64,000 nucleotides of DNA, taken from Dyadobacter fermentans (GTDB lineage Bacteria; Bacteroidota; Bacteroidia; Cytophagales; Spirosomataceae). The DNA lies in NCBI RefSeq assembly GCF_019924045.1, contig NZ_JAHXBN010000007.1, positions 1-64,000 on the forward strand. The letters run 5' to 3'. Shown here piece by piece: positions 52,310-60,754 of the stretch (position 1 is the first letter of the stretch; the number at the start of each line of letters is the position of its first letter). The position numbers and the translations under genes were made by a program. The notes beneath the pieces were generated by a model, which searched no databases, was not told where the DNA came from, and was given only the letters and a program-made list of their open reading frames with translations.

Positions 52310-53896
52310 CTACAACCCGAACCCAACTGCGAGCCCTTTTACAGGTTCGCTGAACGGAAATTTGTGCGTGGTCGCGCCGGTACTCAGATCGACGGAGTAA
52401 AAGCTGGTGTTGAGTCCTACTGTAAAAATGGCGTAACCTTTGCCGGAGACATTACCGATGTCGAAGCCGAGGCCAGGGTTTATATCGATGCCCAGCGGTT
52501 TCGGATCGGCCATCACGCCGTTATTGGGTGGCGTTTGTATGTATAATGTATTTGATTGACTGTCAATATCAAATAGCGTCGTAGTAGCGGCGCCCGGGTA
52601 GCTATTGGTATAAGCAACTCCGGTAATGAATGGGGTAGGGCCTGCCATCCCGATTTTAAGGGGCTGATCTACGATAGTAACTCCGTCATTTACGTTGATC
52701 CGGAGATTCTGCCCATTGTCGCTTACGACACGCAGGCGGTCGGCCACAGGATTGAAATCGACACCAAAATAAGTTCCGCTGAGCATTACGGGGGTGTTGT
52801 CGGCCAGTTTCAGGCTTGCCAGTTCCGTGGCAGCGCCGCTTCCAAGATCGATGCCGTAGACCTTGCTGTTATCTCCCAGTGCGTACAACCTGCCGTTAGC
52901 GGGACGGATATCAATTCCCTGCAAAGAGACACCCGCAATGGCCGGGATCGACTTGGTGCCGTATTCCATACCGTTTTCAGGGTTGAAAATTTTCAACATA
53001 CCGGTGCCCGTCAAAGCATAAGCGACGGGGAGCGCGGGGATGGCAATGCCAATGACATTCGCGTTAGCAGGGAAATCACCCAGCTTTTGGAGTTTACCCG
53101 TAGCCAGGTCCACGAAATCCAGCTCCCATTTGTCGCCGAATTTGACAGAAGCAATAGGGTAAATGTCAGCAGGGTTTATGTCGGGGGAGATATCGAAACC
53201 GCCTATCTCCTGGATATTCAGGCCGAGTGAGCCTACGGGCACTAAACCTCCGGGATTGGGAGGGTTTTGAATGTATAACATGTCCGTCGAAGGGTCGATG
53301 TCGTAAAGCGTCGTACCTACTCCTGCGGGTGCGGCGGTAACGCCAGCGCGACTGTTGGTGTAGGCCACCGCGCCGATCATCGGATTGGCGTAGCCATTCA
53401 AGGGAGAGTCACCGGGAATAATTGCGCCGGTTTCAGGGTGCAGGCGCAGGTTTTGGGTCGAGCTGGTCACTACCCGGATGCGGTCGACGGTAGGATTGAA
53501 GTCAAAACCGATATGCCCGTTCAAGCTGGCGGCAATGGGAGCAGAGCCAATGCGGGTGGCCTTTCCCTCCTGGTCGCCAGACTTGATATTGACCTGATAA
53601 AGGTTATTCATCGAGCTGATCGCATAAAGTTGCCCGGTGGCCGGGCGGAAATCGATACCTTTCAGCATATCGCCCTGTTCAAGACCGGTTACGGCAAAAG
53701 TACGCAATGGCGTAGCGGTGTTCCGGATGTTGATCTCGTGCAACTGGTTGTTATCCGACAATGCATAGAAAATCCTGTCTGGAAGTGACGGCCCGGCAGG
53801 CGGCACACGGTGATCGTCGCAAGAATACATTGCGAGCGAAAGGAGAAAGCTAAGGGCAGCAACTACCGGCCTCAGGCGAAAGTCGAGTAATTTCAT
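52310..53896 (-). CDS. Lipoprotein with two DUF4394 domains
   Basis: The 528-residue protein has a lipoprotein signal (LSFLLSLAMYSC, then DDHRVPP). Two homologous halves follow, about 40-285 and 290-525, each with the DUF4394 pattern: an LKGIDFRPATGQLYA- or LQGIDIRPANGRLYA-like opening, GFDFNPTVDRIRVV or GVDFNPVADRLRVV, VAYTNS, and a D-x-L-Y-I-Q motif. DUF4394 forms a beta-propeller-like fold of unknown function. The two copies together may complete one propeller. No neighbours hint at its role. Confidence 0.88.
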   Translation of the reverse strand: MKLLDFRLRPVVAALSFLLSLAMYSCDDHRVPPAGPSLPDRIFYALSDNNQLHEINIRNTATPLRTFAVTGLEQGDMLKGIDFRPATGQLYAISSMNNLYQVNIKSGDQEGKATRIGSAPIAASLNGHIGFDFNPTVDRIRVVTSSTQNLRLHPETGAIIPGDSPLNGYANPMIGAVAYTNSRAGVTAAPAGVGTTLYDIDPSTDMLYIQNPPNPGGLVPVGSLGLNIQEIGGFDISPDINPADIYPIASVKFGDKWELDFVDLATGKLQKLGDFPANANVIGIAIPALPVAYALTGTGMLKIFNPENGMEYGTKSIPAIAGVSLQGIDIRPANGRLYALGDNSKVYGIDLGSGAATELASLKLADNTPVMLSGTYFGVDFNPVADRLRVVSDNGQNLRINVNDGVTIVDQPLKIGMAGPTPFITGVAYTNSYPGAATTTLFDIDSQSNTLYIQTPPNNGVMADPKPLGIDINPGLGFDIGNVSGKGYAIFTVGLNTSFYSVDLSTGATTHKFPFSEPVKGLAVGFGL

Positions 53897-53981
53897 AGGA
53901 ACGTGATTGAGTTATGTAGTTTGATAACCCATTTACGTCGCCGGCAAGGCTTTGGATTTATCGGCCGGAGTCTGGTAAGAA

Positions 53982-54012
53982 AAAATCCGTTGTGTCTGTA
54001 ACAACGGATTTT
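53982..54012 (-). terminator. Terminator of the ferritin-like operon
   Basis: AAAATCCGTTGT pairs perfectly with ACAACGGATTTT across a 7-base loop. On the minus strand six T follow. It lies 37 bases past the stop at 54049. Confidence 0.75.
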
Positions 54013-54048
54013 AAAACTACAATCAATTTTGATTTACTATCAACTCAA

Positions 54049-54840
54049 TCAACCTTTTATGAATGGACCGGCAATCGCCAGTACCGCGTCTTTCGTCAGC
54101 GGCTCGTCGAATGCTTCCGTGACGGCCGCATCCGTTTTTGAAGCCAGGCCTTTGATATTCACTCCACCCTGAGTCATATTGTCTTCACCAGCGTAAATAG
54201 CAGGTACTGCACCTTCCTTACCTGTGATCCAACCTTTCATGGCAGGCGCCCCAAGCAATGTTGCAGCTAACCTGCGGGCAACAGCCGCATGGCGGGCTTC
54301 TACTGAATGAACCTGCAAAGCGTATTCGAGAATTTGCGGGTCCGCGATCAACACCCCTGCCTGACCTTTGTAAGCCCGCACACCTGTATCTTCAAGCGCA
54401 CTGGAAACCGTTACAAACGTCTTGTAATTACTGAACACATCGGCAAATGCACCTTTATAAGTAAAATCAAACATCGGTTTGGCAATGGCTTTCGCCCCTA
54501 GTGCTTTCACCAGAAATGCGACGTGTTGCGACTCGTGCTTACCAATCTGCATGAATATCGATTTATCCGACGCAGGAATAAGATTTGCCGCTGCAAGCCC
54601 TCCTTTGTAGAACTCATCTTCCAGGTATTCGAGCGTCAGGGCATAGTTAAGCACGTCGACGGCCGCTGCAGATTGCGCGAAGGCCTTGTTGACAATCGCT
54701 GCAAACGCAGTCGGAATAGCTGCCGAAGCCAATTTACTCCCCACCTTATTCATAAAATAGCGGCGTGAAGCATATTCGAGTCTTCCCGTAGCATCGCCGT
54801 CGATTTGCTGAAACTGATCTATAATTTTGAAAATATCCAT
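54049..54840 (-). CDS. Ferritin-like domain protein with twin-arginine signal (second of pair)
   Basis: The 263-residue protein has an N-terminal twin-arginine-like signal (ASRRYFMNKVGSKL and a hydrophobic stretch ending KAFAQ), about 26 residues in from the start. The Ferritin_2-type helical domain follows, with possible metal ligands in LTLEYLEDEFYKGG, KHESQHVAFL and VHSVEARHAAV. Proteins of this family are linked to desiccation and oxidative stress; their activity is not established. It lies 27 bases after a paralogous gene, so the two are expressed together and probably act in the periplasm. Confidence 0.85.
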   Translation of the reverse strand: MDIFKIIDQFQQIDGDATGRLEYASRRYFMNKVGSKLASAAIPTAFAAIVNKAFAQSAAAVDVLNYALTLEYLEDEFYKGGLAAANLIPASDKSIFMQIGKHESQHVAFLVKALGAKAIAKPMFDFTYKGAFADVFSNYKTFVTVSSALEDTGVRAYKGQAGVLIADPQILEYALQVHSVEARHAAVARRLAATLLGAPAMKGWITGKEGAVPAIYAGEDNMTQGGVNIKGLASKTDAAVTEAFDEPLTKDAVLAIAGPFIKG

Positions 54841-54867
54841 TGTCTCTGATCCTCTTAGTGTGAATGA

Positions 54868-55581
54868 TTATTTACCTACGTTGGCGCCAGTAATCGTGTC
54901 TTTCACGTAACCCTTCACTGCCGCAAGAATGTCAGCCGGCGCAACGGCCTTGTCCATTCCGTTCAGATCGATAATGTCGTCACCGGCAAAATCAGCAGAT
55001 TTGGGGTTGATCAAGTCACGGATAACAGCCGCGTGGCGCGCTTCGACAGAAACAATCTTTCCTGCCAGGAGCAGGTAGTTCGGGTCCTTAATGAGCTTTC
55101 CCGCACCGTTATATGCGGCTACACCGGTGTCTTCAAACAATTTGGCGGCACCGAGTACAGCGGTTCTGCTGCCAAAATCGATTCCGTCAAAATTGGGAGT
55201 CAGCCCTTTGATGGCCTTGTCTGCCAATGCGGCCTTGAAAAATTCGCGGTGAACGATCTCGTGGTCACGGATGTCCGTCAGGATCGTTTTTTCCATGTCG
55301 GTCATGCCGGAAAAAGGCGAATCGATCACCTTCGCGTAAAATGCCGCTTCGAGTTGTTCGAGTGCGTACGCATAGTTGAGCACGCCAATGTCGCCCGAAC
55401 CAAGGTCTACCGCGTCGCCCATGCCGGGTATCTGGTGGTCTTCCTTGGTACAACCCGTTACGATCAAAATCGTCCCGAGTGCGGTGGTCAGTCCCGCCGA
55501 ACTTAAAAACAACCGTCTGTTGACATGTGATGCTCTTTCATCCTCTGCTTTGTCGGAGCTGTACTTCTTGTTTGTGTGCAT
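54868..55581 (-). CDS. Ferritin-like domain lipoprotein with twin-arginine signal (first of pair)
   Basis: The 237-residue protein begins with a polar tail and a signal of Tat type (VNRRLFLSSAGLTTALG) ending in a lipobox-like VTGC. The ferritin-like domain has ligand candidates in NYAYALEQLEAAFY, DHEIVHREFF and VSVEARHAAVIRD. It shares order and motifs with the second gene of the pair, so this is a tandem duplication. It should be exported folded, with metal already bound, and anchored by lipid. It is transcribed from the region 55582-55922. Confidence 0.86.
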   Translation of the reverse strand: MHTNKKYSSDKAEDERASHVNRRLFLSSAGLTTALGTILIVTGCTKEDHQIPGMGDAVDLGSGDIGVLNYAYALEQLEAAFYAKVIDSPFSGMTDMEKTILTDIRDHEIVHREFFKAALADKAIKGLTPNFDGIDFGSRTAVLGAAKLFEDTGVAAYNGAGKLIKDPNYLLLAGKIVSVEARHAAVIRDLINPKSADFAGDDIIDLNGMDKAVAPADILAAVKGYVKDTITGANVGK

Positions 55582-55922
55582 GATCTTCGTAAGTAAAAGT
55601 TAATGAGCTTATTTCCCTTTCATTTTGAATGAGTTTCGGGGAGACTTACGCGGACTTTACAGAATAAGATCGAAGGCCAAAAAAAATTTTTTTTCTAAGA
55701 GAATCTTGGTTTTGTCCATGCGTACTATACGTTCCTGGCGTATATGTATGTGATTTGACATTGATTTAATTGTTTGTATATCAATGTTTTGTGTGAATCA
55801 ATTACCTGCGTTTAGTGTCAATAAGGTTGCAGAATGATCCAAGAGCAGATTGGCTGACGTAGATTGGTCGTGTTGATCGATCACACACACTTAACTGTTC
55901 ACTTTTCAAGCTGACTTACACA
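55582..55922. promoter_or_regulatory. Divergent promoter region between ferritin-like and fasciclin genes
   Basis: The 341 bases contain no gene. It is AT-rich, with A8/T8-type tracts near 55680-55695. It must hold both divergent promoters. Exact -7 elements are not clear; TTTGTATATCAA near 55773-55784 is only a partial match to the GntR palindrome of region 1. Confidence 0.5.
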
Positions 55923-56477
55923 ATGAAAAAGCTAAATTTCTTTCTCGCAATGATCACTTTGTTAGTGATTGGAAATCATTCGTTCGCACAAGAAAAAACC
56001 GTAACCGTCGGTGGAGCGCCTATGTATCCATCCAAAAACATCATTGAAAATGCCGTAAATTCAAAGGACCATACAACACTGGTTGCAGCTGTAAAAGCCG
56101 CCGGACTGGTCGAAACCTTATCGGGTCCTGGCCCGTTCACTGTATTCGCTCCGACCAATATGGCATTCGATAAACTGCCGAAGGGAACAGTTGATATGTT
56201 GGTAAAGCCAGAAAACAAAGCAATGCTAACGGGCATTTTGACCTACCACGTCGTTTCCGGCAATATGAGCGCTGCCGACCTGATGAAGGCCATTAAGGAC
56301 GGAGGCGGCAAGGCCATGTTGAAAACTGTGGCAGGTGGAGAGCTTACAGCGATGCAAAAGGGTAAAAAAATCGTTCTGACCGACGCCAAAGGCAACAAAG
56401 CAATGGTCACCATTGCTGATGTTTTTCAGTCTAACGGGGTAATTCACGTAGTTGATACGGTGCTGATGCCCAAATAA
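55923..56477 (+). CDS. Secreted fasciclin-domain protein
   Basis: The 184-residue protein has a signal peptide (MKKLNFFLAMITLLVIGNHS, cleavage near FAQ) and one FAS1 domain (about 38-184). FAS1 boxes are visible as LSGPGPFTVFAPTNMAFDKL and VTIADVFQSNGVIHVVDTVL. FAS1 proteins mediate adhesion or bind surface glycans or proteins; the function of small single-domain bacterial forms is not known. It lies divergent from the ferritin-like pair and ends in a strong terminator. Confidence 0.92.
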   Translation: MKKLNFFLAMITLLVIGNHSFAQEKTVTVGGAPMYPSKNIIENAVNSKDHTTLVAAVKAAGLVETLSGPGPFTVFAPTNMAFDKLPKGTVDMLVKPENKAMLTGILTYHVVSGNMSAADLMKAIKDGGGKAMLKTVAGGELTAMQKGKKIVLTDAKGNKAMVTIADVFQSNGVIHVVDTVLMPK

Positions 56478-56486
56478 CAAAATGTA

Positions 56487-56524
56487 AAACCCATCGCCTT
56501 GATTCCAGCCAAGGCGATGGGTTT
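56487..56524 (+). terminator. Terminator of the fasciclin gene
   Basis: AAACCCATCGCCTT pairs with AAGGCGATGGGTTT around a 10-base loop, 9 bases past the stop. It also lies 33 bases past the end of the convergent lipoprotein gene, so it may serve both. Confidence 0.75.
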
Positions 56525-56556
56525 GCCAATGTCAGACCGGCATTACATTGAGCTTC

Positions 56557-57054
56557 TTACTTAGGCTCCAGGCGAAGTCGGCCTAAATACTTTCCTGACA
56601 TAGGATGTGTGTCAGCTATCCCATTGAATTCAATCGAATATCGGGAATCATCGATTTTGTGCAGCGAAAAAGTCATCTGTCTTTGATTATAACTGGAAAC
56701 GTCCCAAGTAGAAGGCGATCTCATATTGATCGTATACTTAAATGTGTCTCCTTCGCGGAAGGTGAACTGCCCCTCGGGAACCTCTTTGGTTTCGGGAGGT
56801 AGGCCATACTCAAAGATTATTATTGACTTTCGATTTTGTTTGTCGGAGCCCATTAGGCGAAGATCAAGCGCATATACCTCTCCTTTTGCGTTTCTCGCGA
56901 GCCCGACTGATCCTGTGTCAAGGCTGCCCTTATATTTGCTGTTATATATTATCTCACCAGAATTTACTGGTTCAACCGGATTTTTATCTTTACTACAAGC
57001 CAGGAACAAACCTGTTAATAGTACTACATAAAGCGTAAGGTTTCCAAAAGACAT
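56557..57054 (-). CDS. Hypothetical lipoprotein
   Basis: The 165-residue protein has a lipoprotein signal (LYVVLLTGLFLAC, then SKDKNPVEP). The rest is beta-rich and ends GKYLGRLRLEPK. It probably folds as a small surface beta-sandwich, but I cannot name a family. It is monocistronic and convergent with the fasciclin gene. Function unknown. Confidence 0.75.
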   Translation of the reverse strand: MSFGNLTLYVVLLTGLFLACSKDKNPVEPVNSGEIIYNSKYKGSLDTGSVGLARNAKGEVYALDLRLMGSDKQNRKSIIIFEYGLPPETKEVPEGQFTFREGDTFKYTINMRSPSTWDVSSYNQRQMTFSLHKIDDSRYSIEFNGIADTHPMSGKYLGRLRLEPK

Positions 57055-57187
57055 AGCGGGGATTTACTTTTCTGTAAAACTAATATATTGGCATCACAAC
57101 TCGTATGTTTTCGAATGATTTGTGGAGCTGTGCGAGAGGGGTGCGGTGACCTGTTACAGCTGCTAACACCCGTTTGATGCTTTTCAT

Positions 57188-58072
57188 CTAGATATAGACT
57201 TCTGCAATTTCTTTCAAAGGAGTTGTGCCCAAAAAACTGGCCCGGAAGCTGGACGGCGATTCGCCTGTTTTGGTTATAAATAACCTGCTGAAATAGGCAG
57301 GGTCGTCGTAACCGAGGTTGTATGCGATTTCTTTTGCTGTGAGGGAAGTGTGTGCAAGGAGCCGTTTTGCTTCCAATATGATCCGGTTCTTGATTACCTC
57401 ATTAGGCTGGGGCAGCCGCAGGCGGTTGAATTTGTGGGTGATGGTTTTCGGTGCCATGCACAGGAAATCGGCGTAGTCGGCGACGGTGTGTTTGGACTTA
57501 TAATGCTCTTCCACGAGCCGGGTAAATTTGCGGAAAAATTCCAGATCGCTTTGTTGATCGGTCACATCATCGTTCAGGTGCTGTCTTTTCCACGAACGGG
57601 TCGCGCGGATGAGTAGTTGTTTGAGATAGGTCCGGACCATCTCTTCCAACGAGCTGTCGTTCAGATTGAACTCCTGGATCATTTCCTGGAACACGCCGCT
57701 CAGAAAAGCGTTTTCGACCTCGGAAAGCTCCACTTTGGGCATGTTACGGATATTGTTGAAGAGCAAACCATCACACGCAACTTCCTGGTCATGGATTTGA
57801 ATGCAGTAGAAATCACGGTTGTAAAAAATGAAGTACCCACTTTCCCGACCGGCAGCTTGCAATTCCAGATATTGGTTGGGGCTGATAAAAAACAATGTCG
57901 GTTGCTTTGTTTCGTAGCAGGTAAAATCTACTTTGATTTTGTAGCCGGCGGGCAGATAGAGGATCTTGATGTATTCTTTATAGGCTGGTCCGTTGATTGC
58001 GTCCGTTTGCTGCTGACTTACATGCAGCAATCCCAATGTCTTTAAGTTGTTATTGAAAACGGTTGTGCCCAT
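57188..58072 (-). CDS. AraC-family transcriptional regulator
   Basis: At 294 residues, this protein has an N-terminal cupin-like sensor (about 1-160) and a C-terminal AraC double HTH (about 190-290): TVADYADFLCMAPKTITHKF and EIAYNLGYDDPAYFSRLF. The effector is unknown. It lies 96 bases downstream of an alpha/beta hydrolase gene on the same strand, with a hairpin between. AraC proteins of this sort often control a neighbouring enzyme gene, so the hydrolase is a candidate target. Confidence 0.9.
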   Translation of the reverse strand: MGTTVFNNNLKTLGLLHVSQQQTDAINGPAYKEYIKILYLPAGYKIKVDFTCYETKQPTLFFISPNQYLELQAAGRESGYFIFYNRDFYCIQIHDQEVACDGLLFNNIRNMPKVELSEVENAFLSGVFQEMIQEFNLNDSSLEEMVRTYLKQLLIRATRSWKRQHLNDDVTDQQSDLEFFRKFTRLVEEHYKSKHTVADYADFLCMAPKTITHKFNRLRLPQPNEVIKNRIILEAKRLLAHTSLTAKEIAYNLGYDDPAYFSRLFITKTGESPSSFRASFLGTTPLKEIAEVYI

Positions 58073-58124
58073 GACTATATACGCTTGTGAATGGCGGAGA
58101 TTACGATGTTTTAAATGAGACGAG

Positions 58125-58158
58125 AAACCTGTGAGGCATTGATTTGCTTCACAGGTTT
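58125..58158 (-). terminator. Terminator of the alpha/beta hydrolase gene
   Basis: AAACCTGTGA pairs with TCACAGGTTT around a 14-base loop, 10 bases past the hydrolase stop on the minus strand. The U-tract is weak. Confidence 0.55.
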
Positions 58159-58168
58159 TATTTGATAT

Positions 58169-59074
58169 TTAGTTTCTGGCAAACTTTTCAAGCTCAGCGT
58201 TGAATTTATCCATTTCTTCCAGGAAAAACGCGTGTCCGCCTTTTTCAAATTTCACGATGTAAGAACCTTTGATGGCTTTATTGAGCTGTTCGGCCTGTGA
58301 GAAGTCACACAATTTGTCGTTTACAGCATGGAACATCGCGACGGGCATTTTGATTTTGGACAGCACAGGACGAAGGTCCAGGTCGCGCAATGCGGCGATA
58401 GACTGAGTGGTAGCATAAGGTGAGGCATTCAGGTTGATGTTTTCCAGCCATTTGATCGATTCCGGTGTAAGGTTGCCTTCCCGGCCTTCAAAGGCTTTTC
58501 CAAAACCAGCCACCAGTTGCTCCCTGTTCGTTTTAGTCTGCTGGATCAGGTCATTTGCGGCCTGGTCGGTGACGCCATAAGGGTAGCCTTCACGTTGTTT
58601 CCATGACGGGCCGGTTGCGCCGAACAAGACCAGCTTCTTAATATGTGCACCGTTGTATTTGGTCACAAAGTGCAGGGTTACCGCGCTCCCCATTGAAAAG
58701 CCGCCCAGCGTGGCATTCTCAATTTTGAGTTTTTCGAGCACTACCTTAATGTCGTCGGAAAAAGTATCGAAATCGTATTTGCCGTAAGGCCTGTCTGATT
58801 TTCCGAAACCGCGGAGCGAAATACCGATGACTCTGAACCCTTTTTCAACCAGATACTGGTATTGATACTCGTACATCTCATTGTTCAGCGGCCATCCGTG
58901 GATGAGCACGACGGGTTGGCCTTCGCCAAGGTCGATTACATGGAGCTTCACATTTTTCTCTACTTCAATGTATTCTTCTCTTCCCAGGGACGCCGGCTTG
59001 CGTGTTTGTGCAAAAAGTGACTGGCTTTGGATAAAAGTGAACAGGAATGCGATGGTCAAGGCAATAGTTTTCAT
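58169..59074 (-). CDS. Exported alpha/beta hydrolase, haloperoxidase/epoxide hydrolase-like
   Basis: Start near 59074 (MKTIALTIAFLFTFIQSQSL) gives a signal peptide and 301 residues; in-frame codons further up add 23 improbable residues. The fold is shown by the oxyanion motif HGWP (59-62), nucleophile S127 in GGFSMGS, an acid in FHAVNDKLCD and the catalytic His in KGGHAFFLEE near the end. Family members hydrolyse esters or lactones, or act as non-haem perhydrolases. An exported form suggests a periplasmic substrate. The AraC regulator follows it. Confidence 0.85.
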   Translation of the reverse strand: MKTIALTIAFLFTFIQSQSLFAQTRKPASLGREEYIEVEKNVKLHVIDLGEGQPVVLIHGWPLNNEMYEYQYQYLVEKGFRVIGISLRGFGKSDRPYGKYDFDTFSDDIKVVLEKLKIENATLGGFSMGSAVTLHFVTKYNGAHIKKLVLFGATGPSWKQREGYPYGVTDQAANDLIQQTKTNREQLVAGFGKAFEGREGNLTPESIKWLENINLNASPYATTQSIAALRDLDLRPVLSKIKMPVAMFHAVNDKLCDFSQAEQLNKAIKGSYIVKFEKGGHAFFLEEMDKFNAELEKFARN

Positions 59075-59223
59075 CTGAGTAGTAAGTTTGATTTTTTGAG
59101 TTAACCTGCTAACCGTTAGCAAATTGTCGTTGTGTTTTGACATTACAAAGGTGGCAGGTTCAACCGCCCGGAAGAATGGACAAAAGGCTATGCGCCATGT
59201 ACATTTTTCCCGGGCGATAAAAA

Positions 59224-60153
59224 TCAGGGCTCATAAAAGGCCGCAAGTTGGCGCAGTCGCTCCTTTACCAGTACATTTTTCATCGGTTCAAACCGGGTCT
59301 GCTCCACATCGTTTTTGGTGACGACAATGTAAAATGGCTGGTTCATCTTAGTTGTGAGGTGGTAAATGGTCGTAAGCTCGGCAACATCCTCAAACCAGGC
59401 GGCCATGGCATACAGGGAGGGAAACGGGGTCTTCGCCAGTCTGGCATAAACTTCCGGTGCCTGGCTGATCGGCACCTGCTTTCCACTACGAAAGCGGGTT
59501 TGTTCCAATAAAGTGTCGATGTATGGCTCGGCAGGAACATTCATCCTGAGCCAGATACCTTTGGTAAACGGTGTCGACGGGACAACGTCAGTGGCATGTG
59601 CAGGATGCGGATTAATGTCTTGCACCGCATCCACAATGTGCGTAGCCTCGTGCATGAGCACATAAATGATCGCATCCAGATTGCCGCCTTCCACCCGCAC
59701 GCTGTACGCAGAATCGGCATCCTGCTTGAAACAGCTGTTTTCTTTCCACGTTGCCCATTGAGAGATGTTTTCGTTGAGTAAGCTCGCGCGGAAAGTAATG
59801 TTGAACATTTTTGCTGCACCGCCTGTATCTACCGGCGAGGTTAATGCCGTGTTGGGCATGTTATCCATGAAGCTGATGCTTTGCAAATGTTGTTTCAGAA
59901 TGCGTTGATGCAGCGGTGTCAAATGGGCAAAGGCGTTTTTAACCTTTTCTTTTTCGACGGATGTCAATGGGTGGTCCGCTGGCTTCATACCAGCCTCCCG
60001 GAAGCTTTTGAACACACTTTCGGGTGCGATTCGTATCCGTTGCTCAGGATCGCTATGGAGGTGGAAGCTGGATTTTTGCGCAAATGCAAAAGCTGAGAAA
60101 TATAACATTGCCGCAGCAGACATAGCCAATTTAAACCGCAATCTTTTGATCAT
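59224..60153 (-). CDS. Exported protein with HEXXH zinc-protease motif
   Basis: Starting at 60153 (MIKRLRFKLA) gives a signal peptide ending FAFAQ and 309 residues; ATG 60165 is an alternative. The motif HEATH at residues 168-172 (YVLMHEATHIVDAV) is typical of zincin metalloproteases. No further family-level match is evident. It is likely a periplasmic metallopeptidase or inactive relative. It is not in an obvious operon. Confidence 0.7.
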   Translation of the reverse strand: MIKRLRFKLAMSAAAMLYFSAFAFAQKSSFHLHSDPEQRIRIAPESVFKSFREAGMKPADHPLTSVEKEKVKNAFAHLTPLHQRILKQHLQSISFMDNMPNTALTSPVDTGGAAKMFNITFRASLLNENISQWATWKENSCFKQDADSAYSVRVEGGNLDAIIYVLMHEATHIVDAVQDINPHPAHATDVVPSTPFTKGIWLRMNVPAEPYIDTLLEQTRFRSGKQVPISQAPEVYARLAKTPFPSLYAMAAWFEDVAELTTIYHLTTKMNQPFYIVVTKNDVEQTRFEPMKNVLVKERLRQLAAFYEP

Positions 60154-60327
60154 AAGTGATTTCAATTTTTGAGCTGAGACTAAATTCGCTGGAGTGCTCC
60201 GTGAAAATGACGTTTAAAACATTCCGGGGGGAATATCAATAGTAAACTTTTAATTTGTAATTCCATGAATGTGCTGATTTGTTTAGGACAAATGCCAGCC
60301 CTGTGATATCTGTTGACTGGCAGGTGC

Positions 60328-60360
60328 TTACGATTCAGATAGGGATAAATTTATCTCTAT
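60328..60360 (+). promoter_or_regulatory. HxlR-type operator upstream of the HxlR gene
   Basis: The site reads TTACGATTCAGATAGGGATA followed by AATTTATCTCTAT. The centre is a near-perfect 22-bp palindrome (ATAGGGATAAA-TTTATCTCTAT, one mismatched pair). A copy identical at 25 of the first 26 positions lies at 63348, upstream of the SDR operon. It is 35 bases before the HxlR start, as expected for autoregulation. Confidence 0.7.
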
Positions 60361-60394
60361 TGAACCACCCAAAGCATATACTTATATTTGCTGC

Positions 60395-60754
60395 ATGTAC
60401 GAAAGAAAGACAATGCCCGACCTTAACTGCGGGCTCGACCTGGTAGGCGAGGTGCTTTATGGCAAATGGAAAATACGGCTTTTGTGGTTTATCAATGAAG
60501 GCTTTCAACGACCCAGCGAGCTGCAACGGAAAATTCCGGGTGCGTCCCGCCGGGTGTTGAATATGCAGTTGAAAGAACTCGAAAGTCACGAGCTGGTGGG
60601 AAAAATCATTTACCCTGTTGTCCCGCCCAAAGTGGAGTACTATCTGACCGATTTTGGGAAATCACTCATCCCGGTCATAAGTACCATCGGGCAGTGGGGA
60701 GACCTGCACGATCAGCGTTTACGGACGCTTATCGAAAAGAACATTCAGTCTTAG
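60395..60754 (+). CDS. HxlR-family transcriptional regulator
   Basis: The 119-residue protein is a typical HxlR winged helix: GEVLYGKWKIRLLWFINEG, RPSELQRKIPGASRRVLNMQ and DFGKSLIPVISTIGQWG. C12 or nearby cysteines could sense redox or electrophiles, as in related regulators, but this is not shown here. A TATATTTG -7-like element ends only five bases before this ATG, so the true start could be the internal ATG at 60413 (MPDLNCGL). It overlaps the convergent acyltransferase gene by 26 bases at the 3' ends. The palindrome upstream and its copy at 63.35 kb define a likely regulon. Confidence 0.92.
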   Translation: MYERKTMPDLNCGLDLVGEVLYGKWKIRLLWFINEGFQRPSELQRKIPGASRRVLNMQLKELESHELVGKIIYPVVPPKVEYYLTDFGKSLIPVISTIGQWGDLHDQRLRTLIEKNIQS

